Shown here in pieces: positions 5,277-12,217 of a stretch of 12,217 nt of DNA. This DNA is from CAZCZY01 sp964503525. Its GTDB lineage: Bacteria; Patescibacteriota; JAUYIX01. The notes under the pieces are model-generated. The model was given only the letters and a program-made list of their open reading frames with translations. It made no database searches and was not told the origin of the DNA. Numbering within the stretch: position 1 is the first letter of the stretch; each line of letters begins with the position of its first letter. The stretch covers positions 1-12,217 of the forward strand of contig CAZCZY010000019.1 in assembly GCA_964503525.1 (NCBI GenBank), in the 5' to 3' direction. The position numbers were made by a program, and so were the translations under genes.

Positions 5277-7350
5277 GGTTCTTGTTCTAGCGACTATACT
5301 CGCGGCAAACGTTGTCGCTGGTTTTTTTACATGGCCGAACAATGTCGATGCTGGACTTTCCGCCGCTGCGAGTTTGCCCACAGTGTCACTTACACAGTTG
5401 CGTCTGTCCGGCCCTGACCGATATGCAACTGCCGCAGCACTCTCCGGAGAATCTTTTACGGTTGATCAATCAGCTAAATCTGCTGTGTTGGTTAGGGGCG
5501 ATGTACCGAGTGAGGGCTTAATCGCCGGTCCGCTTGCTGCGGTCTTAGATGGCACTGTTTTGTTAACGAGACCGGGAGACCTTCCCCTCGTGACGGAAAA
5601 AGAATTGTTGCGGGTGCTGCCTGCTGGATCTGACGTGTGGATCTTGGGTGGCGAGGTTGCGGTGAGTTCGGTTGTTGCGGGGCGCGTCCAGCAACTAGGT
5701 TTTACCCCGCGGCGCGTTGATGGTGCCACTCGTGTACAAACAGCCGCCCGAGTAGCTGAGGAAGTTTTACAACGTAGTCCAGGATCGAACGCGTATCTCG
5801 TAAATGGCTGGTCAGTTGATGCCTTGATTGCGAGTAATGTGGCCACAAGTACACGACGGCCGGTCCTCCTCTCGCGCCAATCAACGCTGGATGCTGCATT
5901 GTCCGATTTTTTGCTGAATCATCCGCGGATACAGCTGACCGCAATCGGAGGACCGGCCGTTTTGTCTCCATCGCTAATTTCCGCGCTGCAAAAAAATCAC
6001 AGCGTGCAGTGGTTGTATGGTGCCAACCGTTTTGCCACAAATATTTTGGCGATCAATGGCATGTCACCGCAAGAAATTGCATTTGGAAGTGCCGACAAGT
6101 TTGCTGACCTGCTCGTCGGTGGATTTTTTGCCGGACGCTCTAACATCCCCTTGATTCTCATGCGCGAATCTTTGTCACCAGAAACGCAGCAATATTTGCA
6201 GGCCAATTCTGCAGCGCTTCAAAACGAAATTTTGATTGGCGGCCAGGCGTCAATTAGTTCGTCCCTTGCAAAACGATTGCGATTTTTTAGGAAAACCAAA
6301 GCCGAAGCATTGTCGTTGCTGGCTGCTCGCGTGCGAACGACTGCGGCGCAGCTACCCAGCGGAAAATTTCCTTTTGCCAGCACTGACCCACGCGGCGCCT
6401 GGAATTTTACTGTCACCGGTAAAGACTTTGTAGAAGGTTTTTGGGTGGACTGGTTGTATCGAGAGGGTATTGCGAGTGGGGACACTACATTGATCACGCG
6501 CGCACGGTCCGCGGCGGCTACCTTTGCACCATTGGCCACCTATCCGCATCACGATCGCGGCATGGTTTTTTATGCGAGCCACGCCAAACTTTGTGATGCT
6601 ACGGGTGAGGCACAATTTTGTGATACCGCCGTGCAAGCAGCAGATACGTTGGTCAGTTTGTTCGATCCGACATTGAACGTTGTGACAACTACACCAGGAT
6701 CGCGTGAGGCCATTATCGACACAACGATGAACATGCCGCTGCTCTATTGGGCGGCTACGCGTACCGGCAATCCGCTCTATCGCTCAATAGCCGACCAAAC
6801 AAATCACACGCTTGCAAATTTTTTAATTCGCGCAGACGGTGGCACGGCGCAGTCGGTACATTTTAATCCCGATGGTACGGTCGCAGATATTCATACACAC
6901 CAAGGTTTTTCTGATACATCGACTTGGGCGCGTGGCCAGGCCTGGGCAATTTTTGGTTTGACACAGGCGTACGAACAAACCAACGACACTTTTTACCTCG
7001 ATCGCGTTAGAGCGTTGGTTGATTATGTGGATATAACGCAGACAAAATACTCAGGGCTGTGGCCCTATGATTTTAACGCGAGCGACGCAAGCCACGCTGA
7101 CACATCGGCCATGGCAATTTTTGCCGAAGGCTTGTTGACAGTTGCCGATGTCGAACCGGATCCGGTTCGAGCTGCAAATGCGTCAGCTATGGGAGCGGAT
7201 GTACTAGAACAAGTTATGCGCCTGGCACTTGTTCCCACTTTGCAAACGGCCGATCCAGATGGCCGGCTCTCCCAGCAGACCTATACTTTTCCTGATTCGC
7301 TTGAGTTCATCGTGGGTGATTACTTTTTGTACCAGGCACTCACGCATTAA
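5248..7350 (+). CDS. Secreted protein: three CWB2 repeats plus GH88 glucuronyl hydrolase
   Basis: This protein is about 700 residues long. The start is uncertain because no in-frame ATG lies near; TTG 5248 gives a good signal peptide (MVRRLRLYGK, then hydrophobic VLVLATILAANVVAGFF) and overlaps the upstream gene by 29 bases. TTG 5266 and TTG 5164 are alternatives. Residues 52-157, 158-257 and 258-348 are three cell-wall-binding type 2 repeats; the first opens RLSGPDRYATAAALS and each carries a Gly-Gly or Gly-Gly-Pro turn (LGGEVAV, IGGPAVL, IGGQASI). Three repeats make the known trimeric wall-binding unit. Residues 382-698 match GH88 unsaturated uronyl hydrolases: HHDRG (Asp436), IIDTTMNMPLLYWAA (Asp491), WARGQAWAIFGL, YDFNA and DTSAMAI. 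Asp436 and Asp491 are probably the catalytic pair, by motif. GH88 enzymes remove the unsaturated uronic acid left by polysaccharide lyases. None is in the window, so the glycan may come from another cell. Confidence 0.85.
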   Translation: MVRRLRLYGKVLVLATILAANVVAGFFTWPNNVDAGLSAAASLPTVSLTQLRLSGPDRYATAAALSGESFTVDQSAKSAVLVRGDVPSEGLIAGPLAAVLDGTVLLTRPGDLPLVTEKELLRVLPAGSDVWILGGEVAVSSVVAGRVQQLGFTPRRVDGATRVQTAARVAEEVLQRSPGSNAYLVNGWSVDALIASNVATSTRRPVLLSRQSTLDAALSDFLLNHPRIQLTAIGGPAVLSPSLISALQKNHSVQWLYGANRFATNILAINGMSPQEIAFGSADKFADLLVGGFFAGRSNIPLILMRESLSPETQQYLQANSAALQNEILIGGQASISSSLAKRLRFFRKTKAEALSLLAARVRTTAAQLPSGKFPFASTDPRGAWNFTVTGKDFVEGFWVDWLYREGIASGDTTLITRARSAAATFAPLATYPHHDRGMVFYASHAKLCDATGEAQFCDTAVQAADTLVSLFDPTLNVVTTTPGSREAIIDTTMNMPLLYWAATRTGNPLYRSIADQTNHTLANFLIRADGGTAQSVHFNPDGTVADIHTHQGFSDTSTWARGQAWAIFGLTQAYEQTNDTFYLDRVRALVDYVDITQTKYSGLWPYDFNASDASHADTSAMAIFAEGLLTVADVEPDPVRAANASAMGADVLEQVMRLALVPTLQTADPDGRLSQQTYTFPDSLEFIVGDYFLYQALTH

Positions 7351-7403
7351 TTAGCCTTGCCAAAAAAACGCGCGTAGTTTAGGCTGACGCCCACAATCTA
7401 TTG

Positions 7404-7420
7404 CCCATGGTTTCCATGGG
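7404..7420. repeat. Perfect 7-bp hairpin between GH88 gene and rpsA
   Basis: CCCATGG (7404-7410) and CCATGGG (7414-7420) are perfect inverted copies around TTT. No T-run follows, so it does not look like an intrinsic terminator. It could be a protein-binding site or part of an rpsA leader. The rest of the 7351-7491 gap shows no clear signal. Confidence 0.5.
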
Positions 7421-7491
7421 TCGCCGGGGTGGAACACGAGGCCGAGTGCCCGCATCCGGTGCTAACAACTAACCGGGCCGTTTTTACATAT

Positions 7492-8382
7492 ATGCCAGTT
7501 ACCAGCGCCGCAGAAAAAAAACTTCAAGACGAGATCGATAAATCTGGACCGCAACTTGCGCGGTCGAGTCGTGCTGGGCGTGCGATGACCCGGGATGCAC
7601 GCGGTACGCGTGGTGGTCGCCCGACCAAATCTAACGCGCCAAGTCCAACCGAGCCTCGCAAACTTCCTGAGCTTCCGGTGATAAAGGTCGAACTGACAAA
7701 AGACGCGACGACGATGCAAGGGCTCCTAGAAAATGAGAGCAAGTTTTTCAACATTCCAAAAACAGGTGACGTTGTAAAAGCGCAAGTCATTGATCGCGCT
7801 GCCAATGAAGTTCGTTTATCCGTAGAGGGATACGGCACGGGAGTTGTTCGTGGAAGAGAATTATTTGACGAACTAGAAGAATATTCCAAACTCAATCCCG
7901 GCGATATGATTGAGGCGTCAGTCGTCGACTTAGAAAACGAAAACGGCGAACTAGAACTATCATTTAGGCAAGCTGGTCGTGAGCGAGTTTGGAAAACGAT
8001 ATTAGAATCGATGGCAAAAAGTGAAGTGCTCCATCTTAAAGTACTTGAGGCCAACAAGGGTGGTTTGATCGTGGTGTACCAGGGTGTGCAAGGCTTTATT
8101 CCGGTCTCGCAATTGACGATCGAACATTATCCACGCGTAGAAGATGGCGATAAGCAGCGCATTTTAGAGCGCTTGCAAAGTTACATTGGCCAGCCGTTTG
8201 AACTTAAGATTTTGGACGCTGATCCAGTCGAAGAGAAGTTAATTTTTTCTGAAAAAGCTGCACAGCTCGAATCAAAGAAAGATTTGCTCGACAAGTTGCA
8301 AGTCGGTGACGTTATCTCAGGGAAGATTACCGGCATCGTGGATTTTGGTGCCTTTGTCCAGTTTGATGATATGGAAGGTTAG
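7492..8382 (+). CDS. rpsA: 30S ribosomal protein S1, 5' part, cut by in-frame TAG
   Basis: This part encodes 296 residues. After a basic, probably disordered tail (1-85) come S1 (OB-fold RNA-binding) domain 1 (91-161) and domain 2 (176-257, including GVQGFIPVSQL), then the first half of domain 3 (270-296, VGDVISGKITGIVDFGAFVQ). The frame ends at TAG 8380-8382 exactly where domain 3 should read DMEG-Leu-VHISEM. The equivalent place in domain 4 is HGLVHISEL, so a Leu codon (TTG) changed by one base to TAG is the simplest reading. The same frame continues without a shift into the 3' part. S1 binds mRNA on the small ribosomal subunit and helps initiation. ATG 7492 is preferred over an in-frame GTG at 7429, whose extra 21 residues look unlike S1; neither has a Shine-Dalgarno sequence. 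Confidence 0.85.
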   Translation: MPVTSAAEKKLQDEIDKSGPQLARSSRAGRAMTRDARGTRGGRPTKSNAPSPTEPRKLPELPVIKVELTKDATTMQGLLENESKFFNIPKTGDVVKAQVIDRAANEVRLSVEGYGTGVVRGRELFDELEEYSKLNPGDMIEASVVDLENENGELELSFRQAGRERVWKTILESMAKSEVLHLKVLEANKGGLIVVYQGVQGFIPVSQLTIEHYPRVEDGDKQRILERLQSYIGQPFELKILDADPVEEKLIFSEKAAQLESKKDLLDKLQVGDVISGKITGIVDFGAFVQFDDMEG

Positions 8383-8397
8383 GTACACATCTCCGAA

Positions 8398-9039
8398 ATG
8401 GCATGGCAGCGCATTGATGATCCCCGCGACATCGCCAAGGTGGGTCAAGATGTTAAGGCCACGATCATAGGAGTTGACGGTGCACGGATTTCTTTGTCGA
8501 TGAAGAAACTTATTCGCGACCCATGGTTGGATGCGATTAAGAAGTATTCGGTTGGCCAGACGGTCTCTGGATCAATCACCAAGGTCACGCCCTTTGGCGC
8601 CTTTGTGCAACTGGACGATGATATTCACGGCTTGGTCCACATTTCTGAGTTGTCGCTAAAACCAATCAAGGATCCCGCCGAGGCCGTGGCTGCAGGCGAC
8701 AAAAAAGATTTCAAGATCTTATCTATTGAACCGGGTGAACACCGATTGGGCTTGTCTTTGAAGGCGATGCAGGCAGAAAAAGCTGGTATCCCAATGGAAA
8801 TTCCTAAGGGCAAAATTTCACTTGAAGAAATGGAAAAAATGGGTAGTGAAAAAGAAAAGAAAGAAGAAGCAGACGCGGCTGCTAAAAAAGATCTGGAAGT
8901 TCCAGACATTTTGGCAGAAAAGTCAGCACAAGTTCTGCTCGACGAGAAAAAGCACGCTGAGATTAAGAGAAAACGCCAGATCGCGAAGAATGCGGGTGGC
9001 AATGCCGGCGAAAAAGCGGGTGGAAAACCTAAGTCATAG
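8398..9039 (+). CDS. rpsA: 30S ribosomal protein S1, 3' part after the in-frame TAG
   Basis: This is the same reading frame as the 5' part, resuming after TAG 8380. The first ATG is 8398 (213 residues), 15 bases beyond the stop, so reinitiation by a terminating ribosome is conceivable. It holds the second half of S1 domain 3 (1-36, VGQDVKATIIGVDGARISLS), complete domain 4 (52-123, with FGAFVQLDDDIHGLVHISEL) and a long Lys/Glu/Ala-rich tail (124-213). If the TAG is an error, the whole gene is 7492-9039, about 515 residues with four S1 domains, a usual size for short bS1 proteins. Alone, this fragment would have one intact S1 domain. The natural stop is also TAG (9037-9039), and tilS starts 7 bases later. 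Confidence 0.85.
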   Translation: MAWQRIDDPRDIAKVGQDVKATIIGVDGARISLSMKKLIRDPWLDAIKKYSVGQTVSGSITKVTPFGAFVQLDDDIHGLVHISELSLKPIKDPAEAVAAGDKKDFKILSIEPGEHRLGLSLKAMQAEKAGIPMEIPKGKISLEEMEKMGSEKEKKEEADAAAKKDLEVPDILAEKSAQVLLDEKKHAEIKRKRQIAKNAGGNAGEKAGGKPKS

Positions 9040-9046
9040 CTAACGC

Positions 9047-10099
9047 GTGCATTTCCCACTGGTCGAACAGCAGTTTGAGAGCGAACTATTTGAAAAAGGC
9101 GAGTCTGTCGTGGTGGGTGTGTCCGGTGGTGCCGACTCAATGGTCTTGCTGGAATTACTCTCAGCCTTAGCTCGATCAATGGACCTGTCGTTACGAGCCG
9201 TACACGTCAATTATGGATTACGCGGGGAGGCTAGTCAGTTAGACGAATATACTGTACGACGACGCTGTCACGAGCTCAATATTTTTTTGATGGTACATCG
9301 CGCGACCGAGCTCACGGCAGAGTCAGCCAACTTGGAGGAGCGCGCGCGCGAGATCCGACATACCGTGTTGCGCGCTGAGGCGAGCGAGATTGGCGCGAGT
9401 GCTATTGCACTTGGGCATACGCTTGACGATCAAGCGGAGACTATTTTATTGCGGCTGTTACGGGGGAGTGGCCTCCGGGGCCTTGCGGCTATGCGCGCGC
9501 GCGATGGAATTATTGTTCGTCCATTGTTACGTGTACCACGGGCTACTATTAGGCAATACGCCAGGGATCGCGCCATTGGTTATCGCGACGACCAAAGTAA
9601 TTTTGATCTTAAATTTGCACGCAACCGCGTGCGTTACCAACTGCTACCGCTACTGCGCGAACAATTTAATCCCAACATTGTCGCCACGCTGGTACAGTCC
9701 GCAGAATTGATCGGTGCTGATGAGCGCTTTATGGATGATCTTGCAGAAACATTGTATCGACGCTTTGTAAAAGAAAAAGATGATGCGGTGGTGGTCGCTT
9801 CTACCGAGCTGACCGAATTGCCTCGTGCGCTGCAACGACGCCTCCTACGAGCAATGATTCGAGGCACCTTATCTAACGCAAAGAGCGCTCAAGGTTCCCA
9901 AGGGGCTCAGGTTTCCCAAGGCGCTGAGGGCGCCCATCCACAAAAGATCGGCCATGTTCGTGCCGTGGAATTAGCTCTCGATGCACTGGCAAAAAACAAC
10001 AACGGTGTGATTTTTCCGTTGGGTGAAGGCTTGACATTGCGTCGAATTAAAGGTAGCGTATCGGTCACTTTACAAACAGTTACACATGCCAAAATCTAG
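9047..10099 (+). CDS. tilS: tRNA(Ile)-lysidine synthase
   Basis: TilS attaches lysine to cytidine 34 of the tRNA-Ile with anticodon CAU, using ATP, so that it reads AUA codons. The 350-residue protein has the PP-loop nucleotide-binding motif VSGGADS (25-31), HVNYGLRG (54-61), the GHTLDDQAET block (124-133), RGSGLRGL (140-147), RPLL (159-162) and the DDQSNFDLKFARNRVR region (182-197) that is diagnostic for TilS. It is shorter than the E. coli enzyme, so the C-terminal tRNA-binding part is reduced. Residues 281-298 are an odd AQGSQG-AQVSQG-AEGAHP insert made by a short DNA repeat. The start is GTG 9047, seven bases after the rpsA stop, with no Shine-Dalgarno sequence, suggesting coupling. The 3' end overlaps ftsH by 14 bases. 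The stop is TAG. Confidence 0.95.
   Translation: MHFPLVEQQFESELFEKGESVVVGVSGGADSMVLLELLSALARSMDLSLRAVHVNYGLRGEASQLDEYTVRRRCHELNIFLMVHRATELTAESANLEERAREIRHTVLRAEASEIGASAIALGHTLDDQAETILLRLLRGSGLRGLAAMRARDGIIVRPLLRVPRATIRQYARDRAIGYRDDQSNFDLKFARNRVRYQLLPLLREQFNPNIVATLVQSAELIGADERFMDDLAETLYRRFVKEKDDAVVVASTELTELPRALQRRLLRAMIRGTLSNAKSAQGSQGAQVSQGAEGAHPQKIGHVRAVELALDALAKNNNGVIFPLGEGLTLRRIKGSVSVTLQTVTHAKI
9887..9940 (+). repeat. 18-bp imperfect tandem repeat inside tilS
   Basis: Two 18-base units (9887-9904 and 9905-9922) differ at only a few positions, and a third, diverged unit follows (9923-9940). The period is a multiple of three and in phase with tilS, encoding AQGSQG, AQVSQG and AEGAHP. Replication slippage in a flexible linker between the TilS core and its C-terminal part is the likely origin. 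Confidence 0.7.
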
Positions 10100-12071
10100 A
10101 ACACCGCTCAAAATTCCAACGGGACAACTTTATAAGAATCTCCTTATCAGCTTTGTTGTTTTTTTGCTGGTCGTTGCCGTTTTTGCGGTGGCTCGAACAG
10201 ATTTCTATCCCGCGGACGAAATTAACATTTCTAAACTCGCCAGTCAGATCAACGAAGAAAAAGTTCAAAAGATTGAAGTTCGTGGCAATAATTTAAAGGT
10301 CGAACTCAAAGATGGCGGCATGCAAGAGGCTCAAAAAGAAGCAGACTCGTCGCTACCCGAACAATTGGCGAGCCTCGGGGTAACCGCAGAAAAAATAGCG
10401 ACAATGGAAATTGATGTGCAAAACAATGAGGGCACGGCCTTTTTTGTTGGTACGATCCTGCCGTTTTTGGTTCCTTTTATTTTGATCAGTGCATTTATTT
10501 GGTTCACGCTGCGGTCGGTCCAACAAGGCAATCGACGAGCCTTATCGTTTGGACAGACCCGCGCTCGTGAGGCAGCGCCAGAAGAAGGCAAGCGAAAGAT
10601 CAAATTTAAGGATGTTGCCGGTATGCGTGAGGCCAAAGAAGAACTAAAGGAAATAGTGGATTTTCTAAAGAGCCCAGGGAAATTTTTAGAAGTTGGTGCG
10701 AGAATTCCAAAAGGAGCACTTTTGATCGGGCCACCTGGAACTGGAAAGACCTTACTCGCTCGCGCGGTTGCTGGAGAAGCAAGCGTGCCATTTTTTCATT
10801 TGAGTGGTTCGGAATTTGTCGAGATGTTTGTGGGCGTGGGAGCCAGTCGTGTTCGTGACTTGTTTAAACGGGCCAAAAAAATGGCACCGGCATTGGTCTT
10901 TATTGATGAGATTGATGCGGTGGGTCGTCAACGTGGGGCGGGGCTTGGCGGTGGTCATGACGAACGTGAGCAAACACTAAATCAGATCCTTGTTGAGATG
11001 GATGGTTTTGATACGGACACAAACGTGATCATCATCGCGGCAACAAACCGGGCCGATGTGTTGGATCCAGCACTGTTGCGACCGGGCCGGTTTGATCGCC
11101 GCGTCATGATTGATCGACCGGATATTAAAGATCGTGAGGCAATCTTGAAAGTGCATGCGCGCGGTAAAGTTTTTGATGCCAAAATTAATCTGCACGAAAT
11201 TGCACAACGATCGCCAGGCTTTACCGGGGCTGACCTCGAGAATTTGTTGAACGAGGCGGCAATCTTGGCGGTTAGACGCGGAGCCAAAAAGATTCGTCAA
11301 TTGGATATTATCAACTCAATTGAGAAGGTCATGCTTGGGCCAGAGCGCAAAAGCCATATTTTGTCGCCACAAGAAAAGAAAATTACGGCCTATCATGAGG
11401 CTGGACACGCCCTGGTCGCGACGATGTTGCCACACACTGATCCCGTACATAAAGTGTCCTTGGTGTCACGCGGTATGGCGGGCGGCTACACCTTAAAGGT
11501 ACCGAGTCAAGATCGCCACATGCATACGCGCACAGAATTTTTAGAAGACATCGCAGTCATGTTGGCTGGATTTGTGACAGAGAAAGAGATTTTTAAAGAG
11601 GTGACCACCGGCGCATCTAATGATTTACGCAATGCGACGGATCTTGCACGTCGCTTAGTAATTGACTTTGGTATGTCGGACTCATTAGGGCCAATCACTT
11701 ACGGCGACAAGGACGAGATGGTTTTCTTGGGACGCGATATTGGTGAGCAACGCAATTACTCCGAGGCAATTGCTGGCAAGATTGATGCAGAGATAAAGCA
11801 GTTTATCGATGCGCAGTATCAGGTTGCACTTGGCATTGTAAAAAAATATCAGACCAAGCTAGAAGAAATTGCCCAGCGATTAATTGCCGAAGAAACGATC
11901 GAACGTAAGGAATTTATTAAGATGTTCGCGGATTTGCCAGAGACTCCGGAAAAACATACGCCCGATGATGACGTCAACCCGCACGAGGGGATGGTTATTG
12001 GCACAGAAGAGCGTCAACCAGGTCCTGGCTTAGAAATGCCAGGAACAGCGCCTGCTCCAGGCGCGGCATAA
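10086..12071 (+). CDS. ftsH: ATP-dependent zinc metalloprotease FtsH
   Basis: This 661-residue membrane-anchored AAA+ protease degrades membrane and regulatory proteins as a hexamer. Helices at about 18-37 and 119-142 flank an extracytoplasmic domain (38-116). The AAA module has FKDVAGM (174-180), Walker A GPPGTGKT (215-222), pore motif MFVG (247-250), Walker B VFIDEID (271-277) and the second region of homology with arginine fingers (ATNRADVLDPALLRPGRFD, 319-337). The M41 zinc protease domain has HEAGH (437-441) and the third ligand Asp513 in SNDLRNATDLAR. Length is typical. The last ~45 residues (from about 617) form a Pro/Gly-rich, probably disordered tail that usually differs between species. 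ATG 10086 lies inside the tilS gene with no Shine-Dalgarno sequence, so translation is probably coupled. A terminator follows the TAA stop directly. Confidence 0.98.
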   Translation: MPKSRTPLKIPTGQLYKNLLISFVVFLLVVAVFAVARTDFYPADEINISKLASQINEEKVQKIEVRGNNLKVELKDGGMQEAQKEADSSLPEQLASLGVTAEKIATMEIDVQNNEGTAFFVGTILPFLVPFILISAFIWFTLRSVQQGNRRALSFGQTRAREAAPEEGKRKIKFKDVAGMREAKEELKEIVDFLKSPGKFLEVGARIPKGALLIGPPGTGKTLLARAVAGEASVPFFHLSGSEFVEMFVGVGASRVRDLFKRAKKMAPALVFIDEIDAVGRQRGAGLGGGHDEREQTLNQILVEMDGFDTDTNVIIIAATNRADVLDPALLRPGRFDRRVMIDRPDIKDREAILKVHARGKVFDAKINLHEIAQRSPGFTGADLENLLNEAAILAVRRGAKKIRQLDIINSIEKVMLGPERKSHILSPQEKKITAYHEAGHALVATMLPHTDPVHKVSLVSRGMAGGYTLKVPSQDRHMHTRTEFLEDIAVMLAGFVTEKEIFKEVTTGASNDLRNATDLARRLVIDFGMSDSLGPITYGDKDEMVFLGRDIGEQRNYSEAIAGKIDAEIKQFIDAQYQVALGIVKKYQTKLEEIAQRLIAEETIERKEFIKMFADLPETPEKHTPDDDVNPHEGMVIGTEERQPGPGLEMPGTAPAPGAA

Positions 12072-12079
12072 CATTCGAC

Positions 12080-12121
12080 CAGGCTGCAATCGAGAGCGGT
12101 AGCAGCGCGGCCCTGTTTTTT
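12080..12121 (+). terminator. Rho-independent terminator after ftsH
   Basis: CAGGCTGC (12080-12087) pairs with GCGGCCCTG (12107-12115) as eight base pairs, one of them G-T, with one bulged C. Six T follow immediately (12116-12121). It begins nine bases after the ftsH stop and would end the rpsA-tilS-ftsH transcript. Confidence 0.7.
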
Positions 12122-12158
12122 AATGATTTTTTAAGGTTTGGTTTGGCAGGCTGTGCGC

Positions 12159-12217
12159 ATGAGAACAGCTGACCTTAATCATATCGCAGCAAATCCCACG
12201 CGCACCGCAGGCCTCGA
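12159..12217 (+). CDS. Possible start of the next gene (runs off window edge)
   Basis: An ATG at 12159 opens a frame that stays open to the window end: 19 codons, beginning MRTADLNHIAANPTRTAGL. GGCAGG about eight bases upstream is a weak ribosome-binding site. It lies after the ftsH terminator on the same strand, where a new gene is expected. The piece is too short to name, and an open frame of this length can occur by chance. Confidence 0.3.
   Translation, partial: MRTADLNHIAANPTRTAGL

Noticed and set aside
7404..7420. Intrinsic terminator for the CWB2-GH88 gene
   Set aside because: No T-run follows the stem on either strand.
7429..7491. GTG 7429 as the rpsA start
   Set aside because: The added residues look unlike S1, there is no ribosome-binding site, and ATG 7492 lies downstream in frame.
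7524..8057. Minus-strand frame opposite rpsA
   Set aside because: Ser-rich antisense translation of S1 coding sequence with no domain signal.
8380..8382. TAG reassigned to an amino acid in this organism
   Set aside because: TAG cleanly ends four other genes in the window, including rpsA itself at 9037-9039, at the expected protein lengths.
8625..9179. Long minus-strand frame opposite the rpsA 3' end
   Set aside because: Ser/Phe-rich low-complexity translation that mirrors the Lys/Glu-rich S1 tail; a shadow of the real gene.
1..12217. CRISPR array, insertion sequence or tRNA gene
   Set aside because: No spaced repeats, transposase motifs, terminal inverted repeats or cloverleaf signatures were found by reading both strands.

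Overview
The window looks like a chromosomal segment of a Patescibacteria (CPR-type) bacterium. This is inferred, not proven, from three things. There is a compact mix of housekeeping genes (rny, clpP, rpsA, tilS, ftsH). There are paired two-helix TrbC/VirB2-like 'CDxC' membrane domains of a kind common in that radiation. Several starts have no Shine-Dalgarno sequence. Gene ends use TAA, TAG and TGA, so the code appears standard.

Left arm, minus strand (4206 down to 1): a degenerate metallo-beta-lactamase-fold protein, ClpP, two tandem fusion proteins, a single-pass protein with an NTF2/VirB8-like layout, a ~310-base structured gap, and the 5' end of rny (RNase Y). The first five genes are separated by at most 33 bases or overlap by 4, so they read as one operon. 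Each fusion carries a two-helix pilin-like domain joined to a murein hydrolase: an M15/LAS-type peptidase in one and an SLT lytic transglycosylase in the other. Together with the single-pass protein they resemble a reduced VirB1/VirB2/VirB8 envelope module, and this is the strongest candidate for an undescribed system here.

Centre, plus strand (4257-7350): a Pro/Gly/Gln-rich single-pass membrane protein with a coiled coil and an extracytoplasmic domain. It overlaps a secreted protein with three cell-wall-binding type 2 (CWB2) repeats followed by a GH88 unsaturated-glucuronyl-hydrolase domain. The pair would form a cell-surface unit.

Right arm, plus strand (7492-12217): rpsA (four S1 domains), tilS and ftsH in a tight run, ended by a rho-independent terminator after ftsH, then the possible start of another gene. 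rpsA is broken by one in-frame TAG inside the third S1 domain, where the paralogous fourth domain has Leu. The rest of the gene looks intact, so this is either an assembly or sequencing error, a recent nonsense mutation, or readthrough or reinitiation.

The 229-542 gap holds several hairpins and, on the plus strand, a hairpin followed by six T. It may encode an unidentified small RNA opposite the rny leader.
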